DNA of 64,000 bases from Methylotuvimicrobium alcaliphilum 20Z. GTDB lineage: Bacteria > Pseudomonadota > Gammaproteobacteria > Methylococcales > Methylomonadaceae. Location: positions 2,232,001-2,296,000 of the forward strand of contig NC_016112.1 of NCBI RefSeq assembly GCF_000968535.2, read 5' to 3'. Positions 14,727 through 23,117 of the stretch are shown here, in pieces. Position numbers and translations under genes: made by a program. Position 1 is the stretch's first letter. Each line of letters starts with the position of its first letter. The notes beneath the pieces are model-generated. The model saw nothing but the letters and a program-made list of their open reading frames with translations. It ran no database searches and was not told where the DNA came from.

Positions 14727-15736
14727 AGGCCACGCTTGAACTCAGCCGTGAGGTAGGCGTTAAGGCCGCCTGCGAGGCGCTCAACTTCAACCGTGCCTCG
14801 TTTTATCGCGCACAACAAGATCGCTCTTCGTGGCCGGTCGAACGTCCGCGCCCGCCGCTGGCACTGAGTACGGACGAAGAGCCACACGTCCTGGCGCATC
14901 TGCACAGCGAGCGTTTCATGGATCGCTCGCCTTATCAGGTCTATGCGGCGCTGCTCGACGAGGGCGTTTACCTGTGCTCCATCAGCACCCTCTATCGCAT
15001 CCTGGTGCGCCACCAGGAAGTGCGCGAGCGCCGCAACCAGCTTCGTCGTCCCAACTACACCAAGCCCGAGTTACTCGCCACTGCGCCCAACCAAGTATGG
15101 TCATGGGATATCACCAAACTCAAAGGCCCGGCCAAATGGACGTATTTCTACCTCTACGTCATTATCGACATTTTCAGCCGCTGCGTGGTCGGCTGGATGG
15201 TAGCGCACCGCGAATCCACCGAGCTGGCTAAGCGACTGATTGGCGAAAGCTGTACTCGGCAAACTATCCGTGAAGGCCAATTGACTATTCACGCCGACCG
15301 CGGCAGCAGTATGACCTCCAAAGGCGTCGAGCAACTGCTGGCTGACCTGGGCGTGACCAAAACCCATTCACGGCCCCATGTCTCCAACGACAACCCGTAT
15401 TCCGAGGCGCAGTTCAAGACCTTGAAATACCGACCGGGCTTTCCGGCTCAATTCGGCGCTATCGAAGATGCCAGAAGCTTTTGCGGAACGTTCTTCGACT
15501 GGTACAACCATGACCACTATCACTCCGGCATTGCACTGTTAACCCCGGCCAGCGTTCACAGCGGCCAAGCCGTCGAGATAGTTACGCAGCGCACGCAAGT
15601 CCTGCATGCCGCATTCGAGCGCAATCCGGAACGCTTCAAAAACCGCCAACCCCATGCCCAAGCCGTACCTGAAGCCGCTTGGATTAACCCGCCCCCTTCA
15701 CGGACGGCAAATGAGGCTCTCGACCAGGAAAACTAA
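14723..15736 (+). CDS. IS3-type transposase OrfB (rve integrase)
   Basis: 337 residues from the ATG at 14723, which overlaps the orfA stop (ATGA). An HTH_21-like N-terminal segment (REVGVKAACEALNFNRASF) precedes an rve integrase core. The catalytic triad is in WSWDITKLKG, IHADRGSS and YSEAQFKTLK (D, D, E). Ends with a DWYNHDHYHSGI box typical of IS3 OrfB. The frame is open upstream to 14627, allowing a frameshift fusion. It appears intact. Confidence 0.9.
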   Translation: MKATLELSREVGVKAACEALNFNRASFYRAQQDRSSWPVERPRPPLALSTDEEPHVLAHLHSERFMDRSPYQVYAALLDEGVYLCSISTLYRILVRHQEVRERRNQLRRPNYTKPELLATAPNQVWSWDITKLKGPAKWTYFYLYVIIDIFSRCVVGWMVAHRESTELAKRLIGESCTRQTIREGQLTIHADRGSSMTSKGVEQLLADLGVTKTHSRPHVSNDNPYSEAQFKTLKYRPGFPAQFGAIEDARSFCGTFFDWYNHDHYHSGIALLTPASVHSGQAVEIVTQRTQVLHAAFERNPERFKNRQPHAQAVPEAAWINPPPSRTANEALDQEN

Positions 15737-15775
15737 ACTCACAATCTACACTAATTTTTTATTATGGGTGTCTCA

Positions 15776-16281
15776 AAATCATTGACATATACCGCATACC
15801 CAGTTTCACTTACCGACTTAAGACTTGCATAGACTGTGTTTGGTCCATCGGTTCCAAGCAATTAGTGCAATATGACGGATCTGATTGGCGAGAGCTAATG
15901 CTACTTTCATAACTTATACCCTGAAACTATGGACGAGCGGTCACAAATAACTCTTCAATGGCATCTTGTTCTTACGGCGAATGAACGTAAGCTAGATTTA
16001 CCTTGGCAATTTACCTTCGGACGGAGCAATGATTCTGTAATGTCCGTCAATGTTTCTGGGCGGCTTTAATGAAGGTTTGCTGGCGCGAAACCGCCCTACG
16101 AATCTAAATTGATATTCGGGAGATGGCATGCTGAATTATCGGCGTAATTTTGTGCCGGGCGGTTGTTATTTTTTTTACGGTCAATTTTCTGGAACGTAAA
16201 CGGGATTTGTTGGCCGACCATATCGATTTGATGTGTGCTGCCGAGTAACCCTACTCTGTTCCGATTCCGTACTTTCATAGT
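15776..16281. other. Gene-poor remnant region after the IS
   Basis: No intact gene. On the minus strand about 15830-15915 encodes a short ORF with ALALANQIRHIALIAWNRW, which looks like a degraded protein tail (possibly an old transposase). On the plus strand 15928-16071 encodes a 47-codon ORF (MDERSQITLQWHLVLTANE...) that I do not recognise. Both are probably debris. A 15-base family B end lies at about 16270-16285. Confidence 0.45.
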
Positions 16282-16765
16282 AACGTTCATGAAGGCTTTG
16301 CCATCGTCCCAGTAAATGAAAGTGCGAGGCGTTGGGGAAGGTGCGGTCACTCGCCCGACAGGACGCCGTGAATACGTCCATGTAGGCTCGGCGGCGGCTA
16401 TCCCTGCCGCCGACGCCTATCGGTCGAGCAACCGCACCCTCTTCGGAACCGGCATTTTTACAGAATATTTTTGCATATCGAAAAACCTGATTAGCAAGTT
16501 TCTTCAGCTAAAGCCCAAAAACCAGGAGATCCTAGCAGGACGGGGTTTTCAACCCCGTCCTAAACGTTTCGACTTTGGCCGAAGTAAGCCGAAATGTTTA
16601 GGGCAAACCGAAACTTGGGGACAGGTTAAATAACCCGTCCCGCAGAAGTGGCTGCGGCTACAACTGGCCTCCGCTCGGACACTTGGCTTCGGCAAGCTGA
16701 AGCATCTTGCTAATCAGGTCGAAAAATTAGATAAAAAGTCTAAAACTACGAACTTTCATAGTAAT
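16282..16765. repeat. Family B mobile element carrying an insertion
   Basis: Runs from AACGTTCATGAAGGC to CTACGAACTTTCATAGTAA and has the core GACGCCGTGAATACGTCC and GGCGGCGGC...GCCGCCG. It is interrupted at 16486 by a separate 233-bp element. The same sequence in the opposite orientation is at 6195 and in the same orientation at 29302. Confidence 0.75.
16486..16718. mobile_element. Family C MITE with 8-bp target duplication
   Basis: Terminal inverted repeats CCTGATTAGCAAG (perfect for 13 bp, extending to 22 of 24 with CTTCAGCT). They are flanked by the direct repeat TCGAAAAA at 16478-16485 and 16719-16726. The inside has GGACGGGGTTTTCAACCCCGTCC, a perfect hairpin. No ORF. An 8-bp duplication is used by several IS families (for example ISL3, IS1595, IS66), one of which may mobilise it. 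Confidence 0.88.
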
Positions 16766-16835
16766 AAGCTTCGCCGTACAAAATTTGCCTATTCTGTACT
16801 TTAGGCCCTTAATAGACTTTATGGAGGCATTGACG

Positions 16836-17450
16836 ATGTCATTCCCGGCAACAACTGAACCGATGTCACCCGAAGAATTCCTCGAATGGGAGGAACGGCA
16901 AAAGGACAAACACGAATTCATTGGCGGCGAGATTTTCGCGATGGTTGGCGTGACGCGTCAGCATGCCACGATAGCCGGGAACCTTTTTCGATTCCTTGGA
17001 AACCACCTTGCAGGGACTCCCTGCCGTGTCTACATGGCTGACATGAAATTGAAATTGGCGAATGCTTTTTTTTATCCTGATGTGTTTGTCACCTGTTCCG
17101 AGTCGGATCATAAAGCCGAACGCTATATGTCCGAACCGCGTTTGATCATCGAAGTCTTGTCCGAATCCACGGAAGCATATGACCGGGGAGAGAAGTTTGC
17201 CAACTATAGAAAGTTTTCATCCTTGGCCGAATATGTATTAATCGACCTGGTTGCCCATAAGGCGGAAATCTTTCGGCGGGACGATACCGGGCATTGCGTT
17301 TTGTATGAATTCTGTGAGAATGAACCATTTTTTTTCAAGCGTAGACTTGGCAATCGATTGCGCTACGCTTTTCGAGAATGCCGATTAATATCATTCATCA
17401 ACTATCCGAATAGAAACCAGGTAAACGCAATTTGCAAACTCCCAGCGTAA
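16836..17450 (+). pseudogene. Uma2-family endonuclease-like gene, frameshifted at a T8 run
   Basis: A PD-(D/E)XK-fold Uma2 (DUF820) protein. It shows MSPEEFLEWEERQ, HEFIGGEIF, YPDVFVTC and RLIIEVLSEST with the usual nuclease-core Asp and Glu. I start at the ATG at 16836, with GGAGG 8 bases before. In the current frame the end (KRRLGNRLRYAF...) is not family-like. Removing one T from the eight at 17328-17335 gives EPFFSSVDLAIDCATLFENAD and a stop at 17386-17388, the expected Uma2 tail at 183 residues. It may be a real mutation, a contingency tract or a sequencing slip. Confidence 0.8.
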
Positions 17451-18706
17451 TAACCAAAAGAATCATTCCCCAGATTCTCGAACAACACGCCGAAGAAACG
17501 GCTTTTCTGTGGATATTACGCAGTTATGCCGTCTATGCCCCGCATTATCGCTTGGAAGACTTGGCAAAACTCGACAGCCGCATCGAAGCGCATCTGGACG
17601 GTTTACGAATTGCCGGGAGCGAGGCTTGGCAGTTATGCGAAGAGGCCTTAAAATTCGGCGAACCGGGGGAGGTCTTTGCCGCAGGAATCTTGGCGCTGGA
17701 GAGCAAGTATGCGAATCGTCTCGAACGCGTTCTTGAAACAGTGACGCAATTTCCGGAAGCATTGCGCGGTCTGGTTTCGGCGTTCGGTTGGGTTGCGCCG
17801 CAACGACTTGCCGGTACGGTCAAAAGCTATTTGACATCGGATTCGCCTTTACTCATACAGATTGGCATTGCCGCCTGCGCAGTTCATCGCGCCGATCCGG
17901 GCTTGGTTCTCGCTAAGACTATCGCTGATGACCAAGCACCGGCTTCGCTAAAGGCCTGTGCATTAAGAGCCGCGGGGCAACTCAAACGCCGTGATTTGAT
18001 TGAACCGATTCAGGATCAGCTAAAAGCAGACGATGAAGCAGTCCAATTTTGGGCCGCCTGGTCCTCAGTGCTGTTAGGCGATAGGATACGAGCGATCGAA
18101 ACATTGAAAACGTCTGCTTGCATCAAGTCCCCGTTGGGCCAGCGCGCGTTTGATTTGCTATTACGCGCAATGTCTCCCATTGATGCGCATCGCTGGCTGA
18201 AAAACTTGGCTCGATATCCGGAATGGCAACGCGATTTGGTCGTCGGCGTCGGCATCATCGGCGATCCGTTTTATGTTCCTTGGCTGATCAAGCAAATGAG
18301 CATTCCCGAGTTGTCGCGAGTGGCCGGCGAGGCGTTCAGCAGCATCACCGGCGTCGATATCTCTTATGAAGATTTGGACGACGAACCGCCGCAAGGCTTC
18401 GATGCGGGGCCTACCGAAAATCCGGAAGATGAAGATGTAACGATGGACAGCGACGAAGACTTGCCCTGGCCTAGTCCTCTAAAAATAGCCGCTTGGTGGG
18501 ACGCGAACAAGGGACGTTTCAACCAAGGCGTTCGCTATTTGTCAGGCATGCCAATCTCGGAATTGCAGTGTAAACGCATATTGACTGAAGGTTATCAGCG
18601 CCAGCGTAAGTCGGCGGCCTTGGAACTTGCGTTGATGCAAGTTGAAGCGCCTCTGTTCGAAGTGCGCGCACCAGGATGGCGGCAACAATCATGGTTAAGC
18701 GAATAA
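17432..18706 (+). CDS. TIGR02270-family HEAT-repeat protein, T6SS-linked
   Basis: A 424-residue helical repeat protein. It starts near VITKRIIPQILEQHAEETAFLW and LEDLAKLDSRIEAHLDGLR, which are landmarks of TIGR02270, a family of unknown function often encoded near T6SS loci. Several HEAT-like units follow (ALRAAGQLKRRDLIEPI), then an acidic linker near 340-355 (PTENPEDEDVTMDSDEDLP) and a C-terminal WRQQSWLSE. The start is a TTG at 17432 with AGG 11-13 bases upstream; no better start lies in frame. Confidence 0.75.
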   Translation: MQTPSVITKRIIPQILEQHAEETAFLWILRSYAVYAPHYRLEDLAKLDSRIEAHLDGLRIAGSEAWQLCEEALKFGEPGEVFAAGILALESKYANRLERVLETVTQFPEALRGLVSAFGWVAPQRLAGTVKSYLTSDSPLLIQIGIAACAVHRADPGLVLAKTIADDQAPASLKACALRAAGQLKRRDLIEPIQDQLKADDEAVQFWAAWSSVLLGDRIRAIETLKTSACIKSPLGQRAFDLLLRAMSPIDAHRWLKNLARYPEWQRDLVVGVGIIGDPFYVPWLIKQMSIPELSRVAGEAFSSITGVDISYEDLDDEPPQGFDAGPTENPEDEDVTMDSDEDLPWPSPLKIAAWWDANKGRFNQGVRYLSGMPISELQCKRILTEGYQRQRKSAALELALMQVEAPLFEVRAPGWRQQSWLSE

Positions 18707-18722
18707 GCGGGGAGAACGGTTC

Positions 18723-18893
18723 ATGTCGATATCCATTGCAGGATTGATTTTTTTGCTCGTTTCAATTGTATTTTTCGGTTTGGTATTAAGAAACTTTTGG
18801 ACTCACCGGCACAGCCTAACGACAGAGGCGCAAATATGGTTAAGGCTCGCAATGATTTTCGGTATTGTCGCCGTTTTGCTGCTGTTCGTTTGA
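18723..18893 (+). CDS. Small two-helix membrane protein
   Basis: A 56-residue ORF (ATG at 18723, stop TGA at 18891). It has two hydrophobic helices, IAGLIFLLVSIVFFGLVL and LAMIFGIVAVLLLFV, joined by a short polar loop RNFWTHRHSLTTEAQIW. GGGGAG lies 9-14 bases upstream. It begins 16 bp after the TIGR02270 gene and is probably in its operon. Function unknown. Confidence 0.6.
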   Translation: MSISIAGLIFLLVSIVFFGLVLRNFWTHRHSLTTEAQIWLRLAMIFGIVAVLLLFV

Positions 18894-18927
18894 AGATTTT
18901 GCCTACTTAATGAATATGCTTTACTTT

Positions 18928-20811
18928 TTAAAATAAACGGAATTTGTTCCTCATTTCTTTGCGCAGATAAGTATAGTCGACAATGATTTTCCAATCGTGT
19001 TTGACATTAAATTCAATAGAATCCCAAGCGGCGATTTTAAAGACCTCTGTGCCGTCTTCGCGATAACTGTAATAACTGATGCTGTCGTCATCGATCATGA
19101 CTAATCTCCCGAAAGCCTGCAGCGAGGGTGATTGGCGGCTGACCGGGTCGATAAAAAGATTCGTACCGATATAGTCCGAATTGGCGTCATACAGGATTAA
19201 GCCATCGTTACGCATGATCCAGATATCCGGTTGTATTTCATCCTGGTTCAGAATGGTCGCAAACAGTTTGGGCAGTATCTTTTCCGGGGACATTCTAGCT
19301 TCGAGGTATTCGACAATGCGACCGTCCTTTTTGATAGGCATTCGGTATTTTAGAATAAGTCGGTTATTTTCGAAATCGGCAATCGGTATTAGCTCATCGT
19401 TTTCTTCACTTGCGATAAACGCTCCTGTTAGCACTGAAATAGGTTGAATAAAAAACGAATCAAACTGCGGATAACGGTTTTGTAATTCTTCTAAGATCGA
19501 CGACTCGTCGATATCGCCGGAGCTGAGTTTTTCTGCCGCTTGGCTCAGAACGGAAAATACCAGTGCGATTTTCGATTGCAGCGCATGCGCGATGGAACGT
19601 GCTTGTTGCTGTGAGCGTTCTCCGTAAAAAGTGATTCGGCTTAAGGCTTGTTCGGCTTCATGTTTAGCTTCATGCATTTGGTGTGCATAATGAAGCGAAA
19701 AGCCCGCTCCGATACTAATTGCAATGAGTAGCAAGGCGGTCAAGAAAACGGCAAATTTATTTTGTGCAAAAAAACGGCTTAATAATTCACGTCTTGAATA
19801 GGCATAGACATTGACCATGCGTCCGTCACGAAAAGCCTTCAATTCTTCAGCTAATTTTCCGGCATCGGTAAAACGTTGCAAAGGATTCTTATGCACGGCT
19901 TTTTCGCAAATCGCGATCAATTCAGGAGGTGCTGCAGTATTGAATTGTTTAGGAGAGGGAGTATCGGAATCCTTTTCTATTTGTTGCTGTACTGCGGAAA
20001 TCGAGCCGCGGTAAGGTTGAGTGCCGGTAATAATTTTATAGAGAATCATTCCCAAACTGTAAACATCCGATGTTTTATCCGCGCGACCGCTGAATTGTTC
20101 CGGCGCCATATAGGCGGGCGTACCCAGCGCTTCCGATGTACTTGAGTCGCTTAAGCTATCGCGTTGGTGAGTGAGAGCTTCTCGATAAAAATAGGTATTG
20201 TCGTCATCGTCCAGCACCTGGGCTAATCCCCAGTCGACAACGATGGTTTCGCCGAAATTACCGACAATAATATTCGCGGGTTTTAAGTCGCGATGAATGA
20301 CGCCTTTGGCATGAGCATAGGCCAAGGTATTGCAAACATCGATTAAAGTATCTAATAGTTGAATGCGTTGGTTGAATCCAGTTTTGGGATCGGTGTCGGA
20401 TATTTTTTCGAATTTCCGGGCCAGCGTTTCGCCTTTAATATAGCGCATCACATAATAAGGCCTACCGTCGTTTCGTTGACCTAGCTCATAAACAGGAACA
20501 ATGCCCGGATGTTCGAGTTTTCCGGTAATTTTGGCTTCATGTAAAAACGAATGATCGAGTTCAGCGTCGCCGCTTAGTTCATCCAGCATTTCCTTGACCG
20601 CGACTCGCCTGCCGATGGTCTCGTCATAGGCTAGATAAACCCGGCCGACACCGCCTTGACCGAGAATATCGAGTACGCTCAGATTCTTGAATCTTTGATT
20701 ACCGGAATTTTTATTGTCGGGTTCAATAGTCAAAGGACGATTTGTGGCAAAACGTGTCGAGTCGTCTTCATCGATCAGCGATGTATTGGAATGGGATTCG
20801 TCGTTAAGCAT
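18928..20811 (-). CDS. Membrane Ser/Thr protein kinase with extracytoplasmic sensor
   Basis: 627 residues. The Hanks kinase domain (about 45-330) has GQGGVGRVY, AVKE (Lys73), HRDLKPAN (173-180) and DWG at 193-195 in place of DFG. A transmembrane helix at about 353-373 is followed by a coiled segment and a C-terminal domain with strand-rich Cache/PAS-like words (DIWIMRNDGLILYDAN). That part is predicted to be periplasmic, so this is a receptor kinase. The neighbouring kinase and phosphatase point to a phosphorylation switch, as in PpkA-PppA control of T6SS; the link to this T6SS is inferred. Confidence 0.88.
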   Translation of the reverse strand: MLNDESHSNTSLIDEDDSTRFATNRPLTIEPDNKNSGNQRFKNLSVLDILGQGGVGRVYLAYDETIGRRVAVKEMLDELSGDAELDHSFLHEAKITGKLEHPGIVPVYELGQRNDGRPYYVMRYIKGETLARKFEKISDTDPKTGFNQRIQLLDTLIDVCNTLAYAHAKGVIHRDLKPANIIVGNFGETIVVDWGLAQVLDDDDNTYFYREALTHQRDSLSDSSTSEALGTPAYMAPEQFSGRADKTSDVYSLGMILYKIITGTQPYRGSISAVQQQIEKDSDTPSPKQFNTAAPPELIAICEKAVHKNPLQRFTDAGKLAEELKAFRDGRMVNVYAYSRRELLSRFFAQNKFAVFLTALLLIAISIGAGFSLHYAHQMHEAKHEAEQALSRITFYGERSQQQARSIAHALQSKIALVFSVLSQAAEKLSSGDIDESSILEELQNRYPQFDSFFIQPISVLTGAFIASEENDELIPIADFENNRLILKYRMPIKKDGRIVEYLEARMSPEKILPKLFATILNQDEIQPDIWIMRNDGLILYDANSDYIGTNLFIDPVSRQSPSLQAFGRLVMIDDDSISYYSYREDGTEVFKIAAWDSIEFNVKHDWKIIVDYTYLRKEMRNKFRLF

Positions 20812-20951
20812 TTGACCTCGGCTGCTCTCAGGCGTGTGTTCTGTTGAATATTGTCATAGTCTTTATCTGCTTCGGCACTCTTTTATCAAAACGCATAAAC
20901 TTTTACTAAAGGATAATTTAAAATTTTGCTTTGCAATGGGTATAAATTCGT

Positions 20952-22703
20952 TTAATTTAAGATTTTTTTCTTCAAAGCCAATAATTCGTCATGCTTGGGT
21001 ATTGCTTCGAGCCCTTCTTCAATTTTGCTTAGGCTTTCATCGTATTTTCCTTCAGCATATAATTGCTGGGCTTGTTCTGCCAGGATATCGGCAATCTTCT
21101 TTAAACCGTTTTTGGCTTCTTTATTATAAGGATCGATTTCAAGCGCTTGTCGATACGACCATAACGCATTACTGCCGGTCGGGGCGGTCAGATAACCGAC
21201 TTCAAAATGAATCTCAGCCAGTTCCAATAAGTCTTTGACCTTAAGTTGTTGCTTCGGCGTTAGTTCAATAATTTTATCTTGAAGCGGGTCGGTTTCCTGC
21301 GATAGTTTGATATAGCCTCCGGTCGTAACGGCAATGGCTATTATAGCCATTGTGCCCAGAATAATCGGTAGGGGCGATTGTGGCTGCAAGTCGGTGATGA
21401 GCTGCTTGACCGAGGGAGTGCGATCTTTTCTTTCCAAAGCCAAGGCGCGTTGCAGGCCTTTCCACTGCCGACGACTTAAGCTAGGCACCGTTTTAGGTTG
21501 CAGATTAAGCTCATGGGCCTTGAGTGCCGATAATTTTCCGTAAGGATGCTTTCCAGTCAAAACTTCATAGATGACGCAAGCAAGCGCGTAAACATCGTCG
21601 CTAGGGTCGGGCTCTTTATTAGAAAACATTTCAAGGCTGGCATAAGCCGGCGTCAATGCGCCTAAATCCCTACGAGCATCGAAAATGGTTTCGTCCTGAT
21701 CTTTACCGGGACGGACTGCACAGGCGATACCAAAATCGAGGACTTTGACTTCGCCGTTTTCTAATATCGAAACATTGCCCGGTTTAAAGTCGGAATGGAT
21801 AATGCCGTTTTTGTGCGCATAAGCCAAAGCCAAGCACATGCCTTTGATAATGTGCCAGGCTTTTTTGAACGGCATACCGTTAGGAATAACTTTATTGATG
21901 TAGTCTTTTAACGACTGTCCGGTCAATACTTCCATCGACATAAAAATATGCGATCGGTCTCTGTCGAAGTCATAGACGGTAATGATATTCGGATGAGCCA
22001 ATGTTTGAGCCTTTCTGGTCTCCCGTTGCAAAGCAATATAGGAAGTTGGGTTATCCTTGAATTCGTCGTTTAAAATTTTCAAGGCGACATAAGGAGACTT
22101 ATCTTGAGCTTCTTGTTTACGTAAATCCAGCGCTTTATAAACGACGCCCATGCCGCCGCTACCGAGCAATTCCTCCAGTATGAAACGGTCTTTTAACACC
22201 GAGCCGATACCGATTTTTTCAGATTCGGTTGAGCTAAATCCCGATGATCCGGAATATCTAGTGCCGCGAGTCGTATTAATCATTTGCCCGGATGTTATAT
22301 CAACCGAACTAACCGCACCCCTTTGGGCTGTGGATTCGAAACGATCGGTCAACCGGGTTTTCTCGAAGTCAACATTCGGTTGAATGATTTCGCCCGGTTT
22401 TGGTGTATTGGTTTTTGTTGTTGGCCAGACAATGGTTTCATCTTGCTCGTGAGAGGACGTGCTTATTCGTGTTTCGTCGTCATTATGCAGAGATAGAGTT
22501 GTTTGTACGATTAAGCCCTGGTGAATTTGCGGTGGTAAATAGCCCTGTTCAAAGCAGTCATCCAGCAACTTGCGCAGTTCGCCTGATTGTTCGGGATGTT
22601 CGCTAAGCAGTTGACGCATTTGTTTCGACAAATCGCCGAAGGTTGCTTCGCCTTCGCGGAAAGAATTTAGTACCTGAACAAAGTGGCTTAATGGGGTTTC
22701 CAT
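20952..22703 (-). CDS. Membrane Ser/Thr kinase with HSD motif and TPR-like tail
   Basis: 583 residues from METPLSHF (ATG at 22703); an in-frame upstream extension is low-complexity and I reject it. A helical N-terminal region and a Ser/Thr-rich linker (80-160) precede the kinase domain with GSGGMGVVY (181-189), VALKI (Lys209), HSDFKPGN (303-310) and DFG (323-325). The usual HRD Arg is Ser, so it is a non-RD type. A transmembrane helix near 445-465 leads to a TPR-like tail (ALEIDPYNKEAKNGL, AQQLYAEGKYDESLSKIEEG) that should be periplasmic. Likely a T6SS PpkA-like or stress kinase. Confidence 0.88.
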   Translation of the reverse strand: METPLSHFVQVLNSFREGEATFGDLSKQMRQLLSEHPEQSGELRKLLDDCFEQGYLPPQIHQGLIVQTTLSLHNDDETRISTSSHEQDETIVWPTTKTNTPKPGEIIQPNVDFEKTRLTDRFESTAQRGAVSSVDITSGQMINTTRGTRYSGSSGFSSTESEKIGIGSVLKDRFILEELLGSGGMGVVYKALDLRKQEAQDKSPYVALKILNDEFKDNPTSYIALQRETRKAQTLAHPNIITVYDFDRDRSHIFMSMEVLTGQSLKDYINKVIPNGMPFKKAWHIIKGMCLALAYAHKNGIIHSDFKPGNVSILENGEVKVLDFGIACAVRPGKDQDETIFDARRDLGALTPAYASLEMFSNKEPDPSDDVYALACVIYEVLTGKHPYGKLSALKAHELNLQPKTVPSLSRRQWKGLQRALALERKDRTPSVKQLITDLQPQSPLPIILGTMAIIAIAVTTGGYIKLSQETDPLQDKIIELTPKQQLKVKDLLELAEIHFEVGYLTAPTGSNALWSYRQALEIDPYNKEAKNGLKKIADILAEQAQQLYAEGKYDESLSKIEEGLEAIPKHDELLALKKKILN

Positions 22704-22798
22704 GATTTTCCGGTGAATCGGGCTGTAACGGCTCTTAATGAGCGAAATGATAATGCAAAATAATAGGCGGGTAATAGCGAATGGTAAATAGTAAAAGG

Positions 22799-22819
22799 TG
22801 AAAGGTGAAAGGTGAATAG
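22799..22819. repeat. Short TGAAAGG/TGAATAG heptamer run
   Basis: Two TGAAAGG units and one TGAATAG unit in the gap between the second kinase and the phosphatase. The same heptamer family occurs at 23069-23117 and 55435-55525. Confidence 0.7.
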
Positions 22820-23068
22820 TCAATGATTAGCCGGACGAGGTTTTGTAAACCCGTCCGTAACGTTTTTAAGGTAGGAAAGGCATCAATCGCGTAACCTAGT
22901 ATGACTGGGACAACGGGAAGTCCTTGAAGAAAGGTACGCATTGTCAACCTTCCGGTGCTTGTAAAAAAGCGGAAATGTCCCCACCAACTGCAGCAATAGC
23001 GCAGACCATTCAATTCAATCGAGAAAAATTAATAAGTATTTCCGAACCCAAATCCAAGCAAGCAGTCC

Positions 23069-23117
23069 ATTCACTATTCACTATTCACTATTCACTATTC
23101 ACTATTCACTATTCACT
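23069..23117. repeat. Seven tandem ATTCACT heptamers
   Basis: Seven perfect copies (on the minus strand AGTGAAT, i.e. TGAATAG in another phase). The run overlaps the 3' end of the phosphatase gene, whose last codons and TAG stop are made from the heptamer. Confidence 0.9.

Larger units (their letters stand above)
14182..15775 (+). mobile_element. IS3-type insertion sequence, 1594 bp
   Basis: Ends are TGAGACACC (14182) and GGTGTCTCA (15775), a perfect 9-bp inverted repeat that extends imperfectly to AATTAG. TGA...TCA tips are usual in the IS3 family. It carries orfA and orfB with ATGA overlap. The flanks (...ATACC and AAATC...) show no direct repeat, so the target duplication is lost or the element has recombined. 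Confidence 0.85.
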
